DNA of 64,000 nucleotides from JBBDIJ01 sp040880485 (GTDB taxonomy: Bacteria; Bacteroidota; Rhodothermia; Balneolales; Balneolaceae), in assembly GCA_040880485.1 (NCBI GenBank), contig JBBDIJ010000013.1, forward strand, positions 41,497 to 105,496, given 5' to 3'. Every line of letters starts with the position of its first letter. Within the stretch, counting starts at the first letter, position 1. Shown here piece after piece: positions 1 through 8,566 of this stretch. The notes below the pieces were generated by a model that was not told where the DNA came from, searched no databases, and saw only the letters and a program-made list of their open reading frames with translations. The translations under genes were made by a program, and so were the position numbers.

Positions 1-617
1 AGAATCAAAACGGCCGCCGCGACAAATATAACCACCGACAAACCAAAACCGGTCCAGTATCCGGGCCCCTGCTCCCCTCCAGCGCTACCGGCTACGATGG
101 CAAGTACTCCCAGGGAGGCAGTATCTGTGACCAGCGTTCCCCCCATTGCCATAGTCACGCCCGTATTCTTGGTAATGCCCAGTCGCTCGACAATCGGGTA
201 GGCAAGCAGTGTGTGGGAACCGACGATGGAACCCAGCAACAGGGAAGTGGCCAGTGAATAGTCGAGCAGCCATACCCCTGCGGCAATCCCTCCGAGTTGG
301 GGTATGAAGAAGGAGAGCAGACCGAAACCGATGCTTCTCTCCTTCAGCTTCTCGAACTGGTTGAGATCTATGGAGAGACCCGCCATAAACATCAGATAGA
401 GCAGCCCCACTGTACCCAGCAGTTCGATGGTGAAGTCTCTTTCCAGAAGCCCCATTACGCTTGGCCCCACGACCGTTCCGGCAAGAATAAGTCCCACGAT
501 GCCCGGAATTCTCAGTTTTCTGAAAGCGAGTGGTGCCAACAGGATGATGAGCATCACGAGAGCGAAGATCAATACAGGGTCCGAGAAGGGGAGCGAAATA
601 GAAAATCTTTCGTCCAT
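1..617 (-). CDS. CPA2/Kef-type cation:proton antiporter, N-terminal part (gene runs off the window)
   Basis: Reading the minus strand from an ATG at 615-617 gives 205 codons with no stop before the window edge. The translation is strongly hydrophobic and shows the monovalent cation:proton antiporter-2 pattern: an N-terminal segment around VLIFALVMLIILLAP, then RIPGIVGLILAGTVVGP, LYLMFMAGL and GSIVGSHTLLAYP. These match successive transmembrane helices of Kef/GerN/NapA-type inner-membrane exchangers, which swap Na+ or K+ for H+. Only about half of the usual membrane domain (about 380-400 residues) is present, so a C-terminal RCK or USP domain cannot be judged. A longer open frame in the same place (85-777) is out of phase and is not the gene. 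No clear Shine-Dalgarno sequence precedes the ATG. The ion specificity is not readable from this fragment. Confidence 0.85.
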   Translation of the reverse strand, partial: MDERFSISLPFSDPVLIFALVMLIILLAPLAFRKLRIPGIVGLILAGTVVGPSVMGLLERDFTIELLGTVGLLYLMFMAGLSIDLNQFEKLKERSIGFGLLSFFIPQLGGIAAGVWLLDYSLATSLLLGSIVGSHTLLAYPIVERLGITKNTGVTMAMGGTLVTDTASLGVLAIVAGSAGGEQGPGYWTGFGLSVVIFVAAAVLI

Positions 618-749
618 ACAGATATTTGGGTGCCAGATTTGATTCACGACAAGAATACAGCTTTCTGTAATAAGAATCTGACCCCCTGCCCGAATCGAAT
701 TGACTCTCACCGGCTAAAGGTGTAGCCTCCTTCAAAAAAAAGTAAGGAC

Positions 750-3700
750 ATGAACCTCTCCCGCGCCAAAGCGACATGGAGCATTCAGATAGACACCGGT
801 GGAACCTTTACCGATGCCATCGGACAGGATCCCTCTGGAGGAATTTATCGTTGCAAGGTGTTAAGCAGCAGCTCGGTACGGGGCCTTGCCTTCAGAGAGA
901 CCGATCGTTATACTCTCGAAACCAACCTGCCCGGCTCCCTTCCCGACCATTTTTTTAAAGGATTCCGGTTTCGATGGAGCGGCCATCCCGAGAGAGAGTG
1001 GAGAGTCACCGACTACCGTAAGAGCGGTGCACAAATACGTCTCAACTCCCCCGCTCACTTTCCCCGGGAGAGCTCAGGTGAAAAGCCTCCTCTTTTTGAA
1101 CTACAGAGCCATGAAGAAGCTCCGCTGCTGGCCGCCCGCTGGATGACTGGAACGGCGCCAGCTGACCCGCTTCCATCCATCGATCTAAGACTGGCAACGA
1201 CGAGGGGAACCAACGCACTTCTGGAGAGAGAGATTGCAACGGTACTGCTGCTTGTGACCGAGGGGTTCCGGGATCTGCTAACGATTGGCGATCAATCCCG
1301 GAAAGAGCTCTTTTCCCTTCATATAGAGAAGCCACCTCCATTGACTCAATTCATTGTGGAGGTTCCGGAACGGATATCCGCAGATGGAGAGATTCTGCGC
1401 CCCCTGGACCAAAGGGTGCTTAGAAAACGACTTGAAGAGGTTCCGGGAGAGATCGATTCGGTGGCTGTCTGCTTTATGAACAGTTATGCCAATCCGGCCC
1501 ATGAGGAGATGGCCGCAGAGATCGTTCAGAAGTGGCGACAAACAGATCTCACTCTTTCCAGCCGGCTGAATCGTCAGATTCGAATTGTTCCCAGAGCCTC
1601 CACAACGGTTGTCAATGCGGCTCTTGCACCCGTCATGGAGAACTATCTGAGGCGGGTTGGAGAGGGTGTACCGCTCGAACGCATTCACATGATGAACAGT
1701 GCCGGAATGCTGACCCGGGCCGATCGCTACCTGCCGAAGGAGGGGCTTCTGAGCGGGCCGGCAGGCGGCGTCGCCGGAGTGGCCGCCATCGGCCGGCGGT
1801 GCGGCGAAAACCGCCTCATCTCCTTCGACATGGGAGGCACCAGCACCGATGTCGCCCGCTACGATGGCGGCTTCGAGTACAGCTACGAACACACGGTGGG
1901 CGACGCTCGCCTGCTCGCCCCGGCCCTTTCGATCGAAACGGTGGCAGCCGGGGGCGGGTCCATCTGCGGTTTCGACGGGGTGAGTCTTACGGTGGGGCCG
2001 GAGAGTGCCGGGGCGGTGCCCGGCCCCGCATGCTACGGGGCCGGGGGCCCGCTCACCCTCACCGACGTCAACCTCCTTGCCGGACGGCTGAGCCCGGACC
2101 ATTTTCATCAGCCTCTGCACAGAGCAGCAGCTGAAAAGCGGCTACAGGAGTGCCTCGATCAGATCGGGCAAGAGAACAGCATTCATGTCGGCAAGACCGC
2201 TGAAGACGAGAGAGTCTCCCTGCTGGAGGGATGGATCGATATTGCCAACGAAAAGATGGCCAGGGCGATACGTACCACCTCGCTGGAGAGAGGGTTCGAC
2301 CCGGCCGAATATACTCTGGTCTCCTTCGGTGGAGCAGGTGGACAGCACGCAGCTGCTATTGCCGAAAAGCTTGGCATCACAACGATCCTTTCACCAATCG
2401 ACGCCGGACTGCTCAGCGCATACGGACTTCAACAGGCGCGGCTGGAGAAGATAGGCACCCGTCAAATACTGGCCCCACTGCAGGAGATCGGAAGCGAACT
2501 CCCCGATCTGTTCAGGGAGCTGGATTACCAGACCCGAAAAGAACTTCAGGAAGAGGGGGTGCCACCCGACGACATCTCCTGTCGGAAACGCTCTCTCTTC
2601 CTCCGACTCGAAGGACAGGAGAGTACACTGGAGATCCCCTTTAAAGAGAGCCACTCCCCTGCCGATGCGTTCAACACACTCTACAAAGACCAGTACGGTT
2701 ATCGGCCGGACCGGCGGGAAATAGAGCTGGAGTCGATTCGGATTCATCTCTCCGAAACCGAGCCTGAACCCACAACCTCCACACTCCCGGATACTCAACC
2801 GCTACCGGACCCGGTCGGTGAGCAGCCGCTGCTGATTGATGGCCAATGGTTTACACTGCCGCTCTATGAGAGGGGCTCCCTGTCGCCGGGCTGCCACCTG
2901 ACGGGCCCCTGCCTGATCCCCGATCCCTGGAGTACGCTATTTCTTCCCTCGAAGTGGGAGGGGCGCATCCTGAGCGATGGCACACTGATCGCCAAAAGCT
3001 TCGGCAAGCCGGATAGAGAGGAGTCGCGCAATCAGAGTGAGGCGGTTCAACTCCAACTCTACACACAGCGCTTCCGGGGGGTGGCGGAGCAGATGGGGAC
3101 CATGCTTCGGCACACCGCACTCTCCGTGAATGTAAAGGAGAGAATGGACTTCTCCTGCGCCCTGCTGAACAGCCAGGGGAGGCTGGTGGTCAACGCCCCG
3201 CACATACCCGTCCACCTGGGGGCTATGGGGCTTGCCGTCCGCACCGTACTGGAAATAATGCCTATGGAGGATGGAGACGTGGTAGTCACCAACCATCCCG
3301 GATTTGGTGGCTCTCACCTGCCCGATATTACGGTCATCACTCCTGTCTGGCATCGGGGCGAGCGAGTCGGGTTCACAGCCAGCCGTGCTCACCACTCGGA
3401 AATTGGTGGCACGCGTCCCGGATCGATGCCGCCAGATGCCCGTTCGCTGCAGGAAGAGGGTGTCGTTATCTCCCCCTTTCACCTCATCCGCAGCGGCAAG
3501 GAGAACTGGGGCCGGCTCCGGAAGTTGCTGGAAGCACCCCCCTGGCCCTCACGCTCCCCGGAAGAGAACATGGCAGACATACGTGCGGCTGTGGCCGCCA
3601 ACCATCGCGGGGCGGCCGACCTGATCCGTCTCATCGATACGTTCGGACAAAAAGAGGTGACCGACTCCATGAGGAGTATGGAAAAATACGCCTTCAGCCG

Positions 3701-4580
3701 GATGCGTCACACCCTGAGTCAAATTCCGGACGGCACCTATCAAGCCGAAGAGAAGATGGATGACGGATCGCCGCTACGTGTCTGCTGCCAGGTTCGCGGA
3801 GAGAAGATGGAGATCGACTTTACCGGCAGTGCACCGGTTCACCCCGGCAACCTGAACGCCAATCCGGCCATTGTAAACAGTGTGGTGATCTACCTGTTGC
3901 GGCTGCTGGTCGACGAGCCGCTACCACTGAACGACGGGTTACTGCAGCCGGTTCAAATCCGGCTGCCGGAGGGGATGCTGAACCCGCCCTTCCCGCAGGA
4001 ATTCTCCCGCTGCCCCGCCGTGGTGGGTGGTAACATCGAAACCAGCCAGCGGCTTGTGGATACACTCCTGAAAGCGTTCGGCCTGGCTGGCTGCAGCCAG
4101 GGAACCATGAATAACATCCTGTTCGGAAACGACCGGTTCGGTTATTACGAAACAGTCGCAGGTGGAACCGGAGCCATAGAGGGGGGCGACGGCGCAGATG
4201 CTGTCCACCAGCACATGACCAATACACGGGCCACCGATCCGGAAATTCTGGAGAAGAGATATCCGGTTCGGCTCGAAACATTTGCCATTCGAAGGGGGTC
4301 CGGTGGAAGAGGACGCTGGCGTGGCGGTAACGGGGTGGTGCGTGAGATTACTTTTCTTGAACCGGTCTCCCTTTCGGTTCTCGGCCAGCATCGTACCCTC
4401 CCACCCTACGGCATGGAGGGCGGCGAGCCGGGGGCTTGCGGCGAGTGGTATATCCGGTTGGCAAGCGGTGGAGAGAAGCGGCTCTCCTGGTCCGATTCGG
4501 CGGAGCTGAAACCGGGTGATCGCCTGATCCTTCTCTCTCCCGGAGGGGGAGGCTATGGCGCCCCGGACGATTTGCAATAG
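750..4580 (+). CDS. Hydantoinase/5-oxoprolinase, fused HyuA-HyuB polypeptide
   Basis: A 1276-residue protein with both halves of an ATP-dependent oxoprolinase/hydantoinase on one chain. The N-terminal half (about 1-720) has the actin-like ATPase fold: IQIDTGGTFTDAIG near residue 12, a second phosphate motif SFDMGGTSTDVARYD near 360, and SFGGAGGQHAAAIAEKLG near 530. The C-terminal half (about 765-1270) is HyuB-like, with NVKERMDFSCALL, TNHPGFGGSHLPDITV and the closing glycine-rich LLSPGGGGYGAP. Family members open 5-oxoproline or substituted hydantoins at the expense of ATP in the cytosol. Length matches fused eukaryote-like oxoprolinases rather than the usual two bacterial subunits. The start is well supported: a TAAGGA Shine-Dalgarno lies just upstream of the ATG. 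It ends on TAG. 5-Oxoproline versus hydantoin as substrate cannot be decided. Confidence 0.93.
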   Translation: MNLSRAKATWSIQIDTGGTFTDAIGQDPSGGIYRCKVLSSSSVRGLAFRETDRYTLETNLPGSLPDHFFKGFRFRWSGHPEREWRVTDYRKSGAQIRLNSPAHFPRESSGEKPPLFELQSHEEAPLLAARWMTGTAPADPLPSIDLRLATTRGTNALLEREIATVLLLVTEGFRDLLTIGDQSRKELFSLHIEKPPPLTQFIVEVPERISADGEILRPLDQRVLRKRLEEVPGEIDSVAVCFMNSYANPAHEEMAAEIVQKWRQTDLTLSSRLNRQIRIVPRASTTVVNAALAPVMENYLRRVGEGVPLERIHMMNSAGMLTRADRYLPKEGLLSGPAGGVAGVAAIGRRCGENRLISFDMGGTSTDVARYDGGFEYSYEHTVGDARLLAPALSIETVAAGGGSICGFDGVSLTVGPESAGAVPGPACYGAGGPLTLTDVNLLAGRLSPDHFHQPLHRAAAEKRLQECLDQIGQENSIHVGKTAEDERVSLLEGWIDIANEKMARAIRTTSLERGFDPAEYTLVSFGGAGGQHAAAIAEKLGITTILSPIDAGLLSAYGLQQARLEKIGTRQILAPLQEIGSELPDLFRELDYQTRKELQEEGVPPDDISCRKRSLFLRLEGQESTLEIPFKESHSPADAFNTLYKDQYGYRPDRREIELESIRIHLSETEPEPTTSTLPDTQPLPDPVGEQPLLIDGQWFTLPLYERGSLSPGCHLTGPCLIPDPWSTLFLPSKWEGRILSDGTLIAKSFGKPDREESRNQSEAVQLQLYTQRFRGVAEQMGTMLRHTALSVNVKERMDFSCALLNSQGRLVVNAPHIPVHLGAMGLAVRTVLEIMPMEDGDVVVTNHPGFGGSHLPDITVITPVWHRGERVGFTASRAHHSEIGGTRPGSMPPDARSLQEEGVVISPFHLIRSGKENWGRLRKLLEAPPWPSRSPEENMADIRAAVAANHRGAADLIRLIDTFGQKEVTDSMRSMEKYAFSRMRHTLSQIPDGTYQAEEKMDDGSPLRVCCQVRGEKMEIDFTGSAPVHPGNLNANPAIVNSVVIYLLRLLVDEPLPLNDGLLQPVQIRLPEGMLNPPFPQEFSRCPAVVGGNIETSQRLVDTLLKAFGLAGCSQGTMNNILFGNDRFGYYETVAGGTGAIEGGDGADAVHQHMTNTRATDPEILEKRYPVRLETFAIRRGSGGRGRWRGGNGVVREITFLEPVSLSVLGQHRTLPPYGMEGGEPGACGEWYIRLASGGEKRLSWSDSAELKPGDRLILLSPGGGGYGAPDDLQ

Positions 4581-4658
4581 GAACCCGATCGGATAGCACA
4601 CCATTCTCTCTGAAAATCCGTACCTTTTGCGCTTTCCACAACAGCGAGACCCCCTGTC

Positions 4659-5822
4659 ATGTTCGACAATAAGCTGGTTAAGTGTTTTCGCACACTGAAA
4701 ACCCCCTTTTTTTACTACGACCTGGAACTTCTGGAGAGAACCATCCGGAACATAGCCGATGCGGGATTTTCCCGGGGCTACAGGGTTCATTACGCTCTGA
4801 AAGCGAACAACAACCCGAAAATTCTGCACCGATTACGGGAAGCGGGCTTCGGCGCCGACTGTGTGAGCGGCGGCGAGATCGGGAGAGCGCTTGAGGCCGG
4901 TTTCGCACCGGGGCAGATCGCCTTTGCCGGGGTCGGAAAATCAGATGAGGAGATCGAGGTCGGTCTGAAGCATGAAATTTTCTCTTTCAACTGCGAATCG
5001 GCCGAAGAGATTGAGGTTCTGGACCAGATGGCAAGCCAGAGAGGCAAAGTGGCCAGGGTCGCACTGCGGATTAACCCGAATGTGAAGGCGAACACGCACA
5101 AATACATCACTACCGGCCTCAATGAAAACAAGTTCGGCATCCTGTCAGAAGATCTTCCCGGGCTACTGGATCGCATAGACAGTTTCAAAGGGATTCGACT
5201 GACCGGTATGCATTTTCATATCGGCTCACAGATCCTGGACCTGAACGCTTACAGAACCCTCTGCGAAAGGATCAACGAATTGCAGTCTCTCTTCTCCGAC
5301 CGGGAGCTGAATATCCGTCACATCAATGTGGGCGGTGGGCTCGGGATCGACTACAGTGCTCCGGACCGAAATGGGGTCCCTGATTTCAAGAGCTATTTTT
5401 CGACATTCGAAACCCATCTAAAGCTTCGGAAAGGGCAAGAGGTTCACTTCGAACTGGGTCGAAGCGTCGTCGGGCAGTGCGGCTCTCTGATTACGAAAGT
5501 TCTCTTCACCAAACAGGGGCGCGCCACCCGTTTTGCCATCGTCGATGCCGGAATGACAGAATTGATCCGGCCTGCACTCTATGAAGCGCAGCATAGCATC
5601 GATGCGCTCACCAGCAACAGAGAATATCAGACATACGACGTTGTAGGGCCTATTTGCGAAACCTCCGACACCTTTCGCAGAAATATTCCCCTGCCGGAAG
5701 TACGACGCGGCGACCTTCTTGCCATTCGCAGTTGTGGAGCATACGGACAGGTGATGAGCAGCTACTACAACCTTCGCGAGAGGGCGGCCGCATACTACTC
5801 CGACGAGTTCAAAGCGGAGTGA
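4659..5822 (+). CDS. lysA: Diaminopimelate decarboxylase-like fold-III PLP decarboxylase
   Basis: A 387-residue alanine-racemase-fold PLP decarboxylase. The PLP lysine sits in HYALKANNNP (about residue 49). The glycine loop HINVGGGLGIDY, the HFHIGSQ motif and the C-terminal GPICETSDTF plus SCGAYGQVMSSYYN blocks are those of diaminopimelate decarboxylase, which makes lysine from meso-DAP in the cytosol. The cysteine of GPICE and the tyrosine of AYGQVMSS belong to the active site shared across the dimer. It is slightly shorter than typical LysA (about 415 residues). It follows the oxoprolinase by 78 bp on the same strand and may be co-transcribed. Ornithine or arginine decarboxylase relatives share the fold, but the DAP-type substrate motif makes LysA the best call. 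Confidence 0.88.
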   Translation: MFDNKLVKCFRTLKTPFFYYDLELLERTIRNIADAGFSRGYRVHYALKANNNPKILHRLREAGFGADCVSGGEIGRALEAGFAPGQIAFAGVGKSDEEIEVGLKHEIFSFNCESAEEIEVLDQMASQRGKVARVALRINPNVKANTHKYITTGLNENKFGILSEDLPGLLDRIDSFKGIRLTGMHFHIGSQILDLNAYRTLCERINELQSLFSDRELNIRHINVGGGLGIDYSAPDRNGVPDFKSYFSTFETHLKLRKGQEVHFELGRSVVGQCGSLITKVLFTKQGRATRFAIVDAGMTELIRPALYEAQHSIDALTSNREYQTYDVVGPICETSDTFRRNIPLPEVRRGDLLAIRSCGAYGQVMSSYYNLRERAAAYYSDEFKAE

Positions 5823-5925
5823 AAAGCACTGCAACAGAAAAACTGCACCCGTAGCCGGAGCACCCGCACTACCTGGGCGAAGGAAAAAGCGCCACAATGA
5901 CGATCCGGGTTGCTATACAATCCGG

Positions 5926-7200
5926 TTACTCTCCGTCAATTCTCATCTCCGAGGGTTCTCTCTCTTCCCGGAGCCTTTCCGCCGTCTGCTCTGCTTCACG
6001 CATCACCCGCAGTATGTTCCTTCCGGCAATCATCTTTAGCTCCTCCTCCGTGTAGCCTCTGCGCAGCAGTTCGGCAAACAGATCGGGGTAGGTCGTCACA
6101 TCCTCCAGTCCGGACGGCAACTCAGTGATTCCGTCGTAGTCGGCACCGATGCCTATATACTCCACCCCGATTCGATCCCGAATATGATCGATATGATCTG
6201 CAACCTGGCCAAGAGTCGCTTCCGGGGCAGGATTCTCCTCATCCCACTGCTCCATCCCTGCCTGTACCGAATCGGGTCTTCCGAGCCACAACGTCTCCAG
6301 CCTGGCCAGATTCGCACTCCTCTCCGCACCGTGGCGGCGCAGCTCTTCCGAAATAAATGAGGTCACATTGGTTACCATAATCACACCCCGGTTCTCTTTG
6401 AGCCGGTCAAGTGCTTCATCCGGTACATTCCGGGGGTGCCCGTTCACACCTCTTGCAGAGGAGTGGGAAAAGATGACGGGTGCTTCAGAGACCCGAATCG
6501 CAACGAGCATCGCCTCCGCAGAGACGTGGGAGAGATCGACCAGCATTCCAAGCCGGTTCATCTCCCGCACCACCTCTTCACCAAACGGCGAAAGGCCTCC
6601 ATGCAGAGGTTCGTCGTTGGAAGAGTCGGCCCAATCGAGAGTTCGGGAGTGGGTTAACGTCATGTATCTGCCCCCCTGACGGTAGAATTGACGCAATACA
6701 GGCAGGGAGTTTCCAATTGAATGCCCTCCTTCCAGCCCGATCAGAGACGCGATTTTCCCCTCTGCGAAAATTCTCTCTACGTCATCGGCAGTCAGCGCCA
6801 GTTCAAAGTGATCGGGGTAGCGATCGATCATTCGATAGACAAAATCGATCTGCTCCAGCGTCGCCTGAACCGCCTCGCTCTCTGGCATATCGGCCGGAAC
6901 GTAGACCGACCAGAACTGCCCGCCAACCCGTCCCTCCCTCAGGCGGGGAATATCTGTATGCATGGGCGGATCCAACAGGCGGGTATTCATCAGGTCGATC
7001 TCCGAAAAACGGTAATTTGCACGTATCCGGTACTGCCAGGGTACATCGTTGTGACCATCCACAAGGGGCACCTCTTCCAGAATTCGAATCGCCTGCTCAC
7101 GCAGATCCTGGTCCTGAAGAGCCTGGGCAGAGCTGCTGCAGGAGACCAGAGGGATGACGAAAATCAGCAGCAGAGTGGTGTAGAGATTTTTTTTAGTCAT
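5926..7200 (-). CDS. Membrane dipeptidase (peptidase M19, renal dipeptidase family), lipoprotein
   Basis: A zinc dipeptidase of family M19. The first metal site VDGHNDVPW (HxD), the bridging glutamate in SLIGLEGGHSIGN, the later FSHSSARGV histidine and the GADYDGI substrate loop are all present in order. The start is set at the ATG at 7198-7200. It gives a clean lipoprotein signal (TLLLIFVIPLVSC, SPII cysteine near residue 21), whereas the upstream TTG/ATG-like extension to 7239 adds charged residues and overlaps the preceding gene. The enzyme would sit in the outer membrane or periplasm and cleave dipeptides, possibly including D-residues. It is the second gene of a minus-strand pair with the BNR-type lipoprotein upstream (26-bp spacing). 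Stop codon TAA. Confidence 0.9.
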   Translation of the reverse strand: MTKKNLYTTLLLIFVIPLVSCSSSAQALQDQDLREQAIRILEEVPLVDGHNDVPWQYRIRANYRFSEIDLMNTRLLDPPMHTDIPRLREGRVGGQFWSVYVPADMPESEAVQATLEQIDFVYRMIDRYPDHFELALTADDVERIFAEGKIASLIGLEGGHSIGNSLPVLRQFYRQGGRYMTLTHSRTLDWADSSNDEPLHGGLSPFGEEVVREMNRLGMLVDLSHVSAEAMLVAIRVSEAPVIFSHSSARGVNGHPRNVPDEALDRLKENRGVIMVTNVTSFISEELRRHGAERSANLARLETLWLGRPDSVQAGMEQWDEENPAPEATLGQVADHIDHIRDRIGVEYIGIGADYDGITELPSGLEDVTTYPDLFAELLRRGYTEEELKMIAGRNILRVMREAEQTAERLREEREPSEMRIDGE

Positions 7201-7225
7201 GGTTCTGTCGTCAGTTTCGCAGTTG

Positions 7226-8473
7226 TCAATCGTTTTCAAACCTCTCCCAGGGGACCCAGGCGTTCCTTGTGCGCCGAAGAGGCTCTGTCTGTGTCCAGGT
7301 GAGGATTAATCCGTCTCTCGCCGGTGTCATGCGTGGCGTACCACTTCCCCGCCCCATGTCGGCTGTGGCAATCCTGTACTGCTTCTGGAGTCCCTCCAGG
7401 GGGTCTACCTGCTGCAGCTCCAGAGAAGCGAAATTCTCGTCCATACGTTCCAGCCAGCTCACATAGATCCGGCCATCAGGCCCGATCTTCACATCCACTC
7501 TTCCCAGTGGAGTGCCCCGATTGATCTGCACCGGACTCTCAAAACTCTCACCCCCATCCCTGGATAGGGCAAGCCGGACCTGTGGCTCCTCACCGGCTGC
7601 TGTAAACCATGCGACAGCCACCAGATCTCCCCGGCTGTCGATACGGGGGCCGTTCACCGGGCAGCCGGCGATCTCCCACCCATCATCATAAACTGATACC
7701 GGTTCACTCCACTCACCACTCGAAATATCATATCGTGCAATAAGAATATCCCGCACCTCCCCATCCGTACGCCCCCTGTAGACCAGTAGCAGCTCCTCTC
7801 CCTCACGGACCATACCTGTCGGGCAGCAGTCGCAAACCATGGAATCGATTACTCGTTGCCGTTCCACTCTCCCGTCTGCATGCACTTCAGCCGACCGAAT
7901 GGTCATCGCATGATCCGGATCATCATACCCCTCCTCTGATCTGCCCTCCGTCTGACGGCCGTCGAGCCACACGGCTACCACACTCTCTCCGGATAACGGC
8001 GCCATAGAGACAAACCCGTGTTCGGTAGGTGTTCCATCCAGATGGGGGGTCACGATATTGGACCACCGTCCCGACTCATCCCTGAATGCGATATCGATAT
8101 GGTAAGCGTGAGGCCCACCCTCAACTTGCCGTAGCCAGTGAAAAGCGACCGGTTCCCCATCCAGAGACACCACAGAGGGGAAGTCGGCCCAGTTCACAAA
8201 GAAATCCTCACCGATTCTAACCGTACTTGTCTCTCCCCAGTTCAACGAGTCGAAATCTGCATACTGAAGCGCATAGAGATTGTCCTCTACCCGAAGAAGC
8301 CAGCTCATAAACACCTTGCCTGTGTTGTCTGTCCAGAGGTTGGAGTAGCGGCTTCCCCTCTCGACAGGGTCTCCCATCGTGAAATATTCGGAAGGACGCT
8401 GGCGCAGGGTCTCTTCACAAGAGAGGGCCGGCAGGGATAACAGAAGCAGAAGAATGAAAACAGATGGTTTCAT
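7226..8473 (-). CDS. Exported sialidase-like (BNR-repeat) lipoprotein of unknown substrate
   Basis: 415 residues from the ATG at 8471-8473. An open frame continues upstream to 9757, but that part lies antisense to the ABC-F gene and has no domain sense, so it is rejected. The chosen start gives a lipoprotein signal (FILLLLLSLPALSC). The mature protein resembles a six-bladed sialidase/BNR propeller. A clear Asp-box, LSRDGGESFESP, occurs near residue 330, and related blades include LLRVEDNLYALQYADFD and YVSWLERMDENF. The Cys-Cys pair in DSMVCDCCPTGM is notable. Catalytic sialidase arginines cannot be placed, so enzymatic sialidase activity is not claimed. It is divergent from the ABC-F gene (93 bp between starts) and followed by the M19 dipeptidase. 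Confidence 0.75.
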   Translation of the reverse strand: MKPSVFILLLLLSLPALSCEETLRQRPSEYFTMGDPVERGSRYSNLWTDNTGKVFMSWLLRVEDNLYALQYADFDSLNWGETSTVRIGEDFFVNWADFPSVVSLDGEPVAFHWLRQVEGGPHAYHIDIAFRDESGRWSNIVTPHLDGTPTEHGFVSMAPLSGESVVAVWLDGRQTEGRSEEGYDDPDHAMTIRSAEVHADGRVERQRVIDSMVCDCCPTGMVREGEELLLVYRGRTDGEVRDILIARYDISSGEWSEPVSVYDDGWEIAGCPVNGPRIDSRGDLVAVAWFTAAGEEPQVRLALSRDGGESFESPVQINRGTPLGRVDVKIGPDGRIYVSWLERMDENFASLELQQVDPLEGLQKQYRIATADMGRGSGTPRMTPARDGLILTWTQTEPLRRTRNAWVPWERFEND

Positions 8474-8566
8474 AATGTGCTGAATATACATCACTCCAAT
8501 GAGACTTTCGCAGATAATACCGGCCGTTTTCCTTGCGTCCGAGCCGATTACTCCTGATCTTTCCGA

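Noticed and set aside
85..777. 230-codon minus-strand open frame at the window start
   Set aside because: It is out of phase with the clear antiporter frame and its translation is rich in Arg, Gly and Cys without structure.
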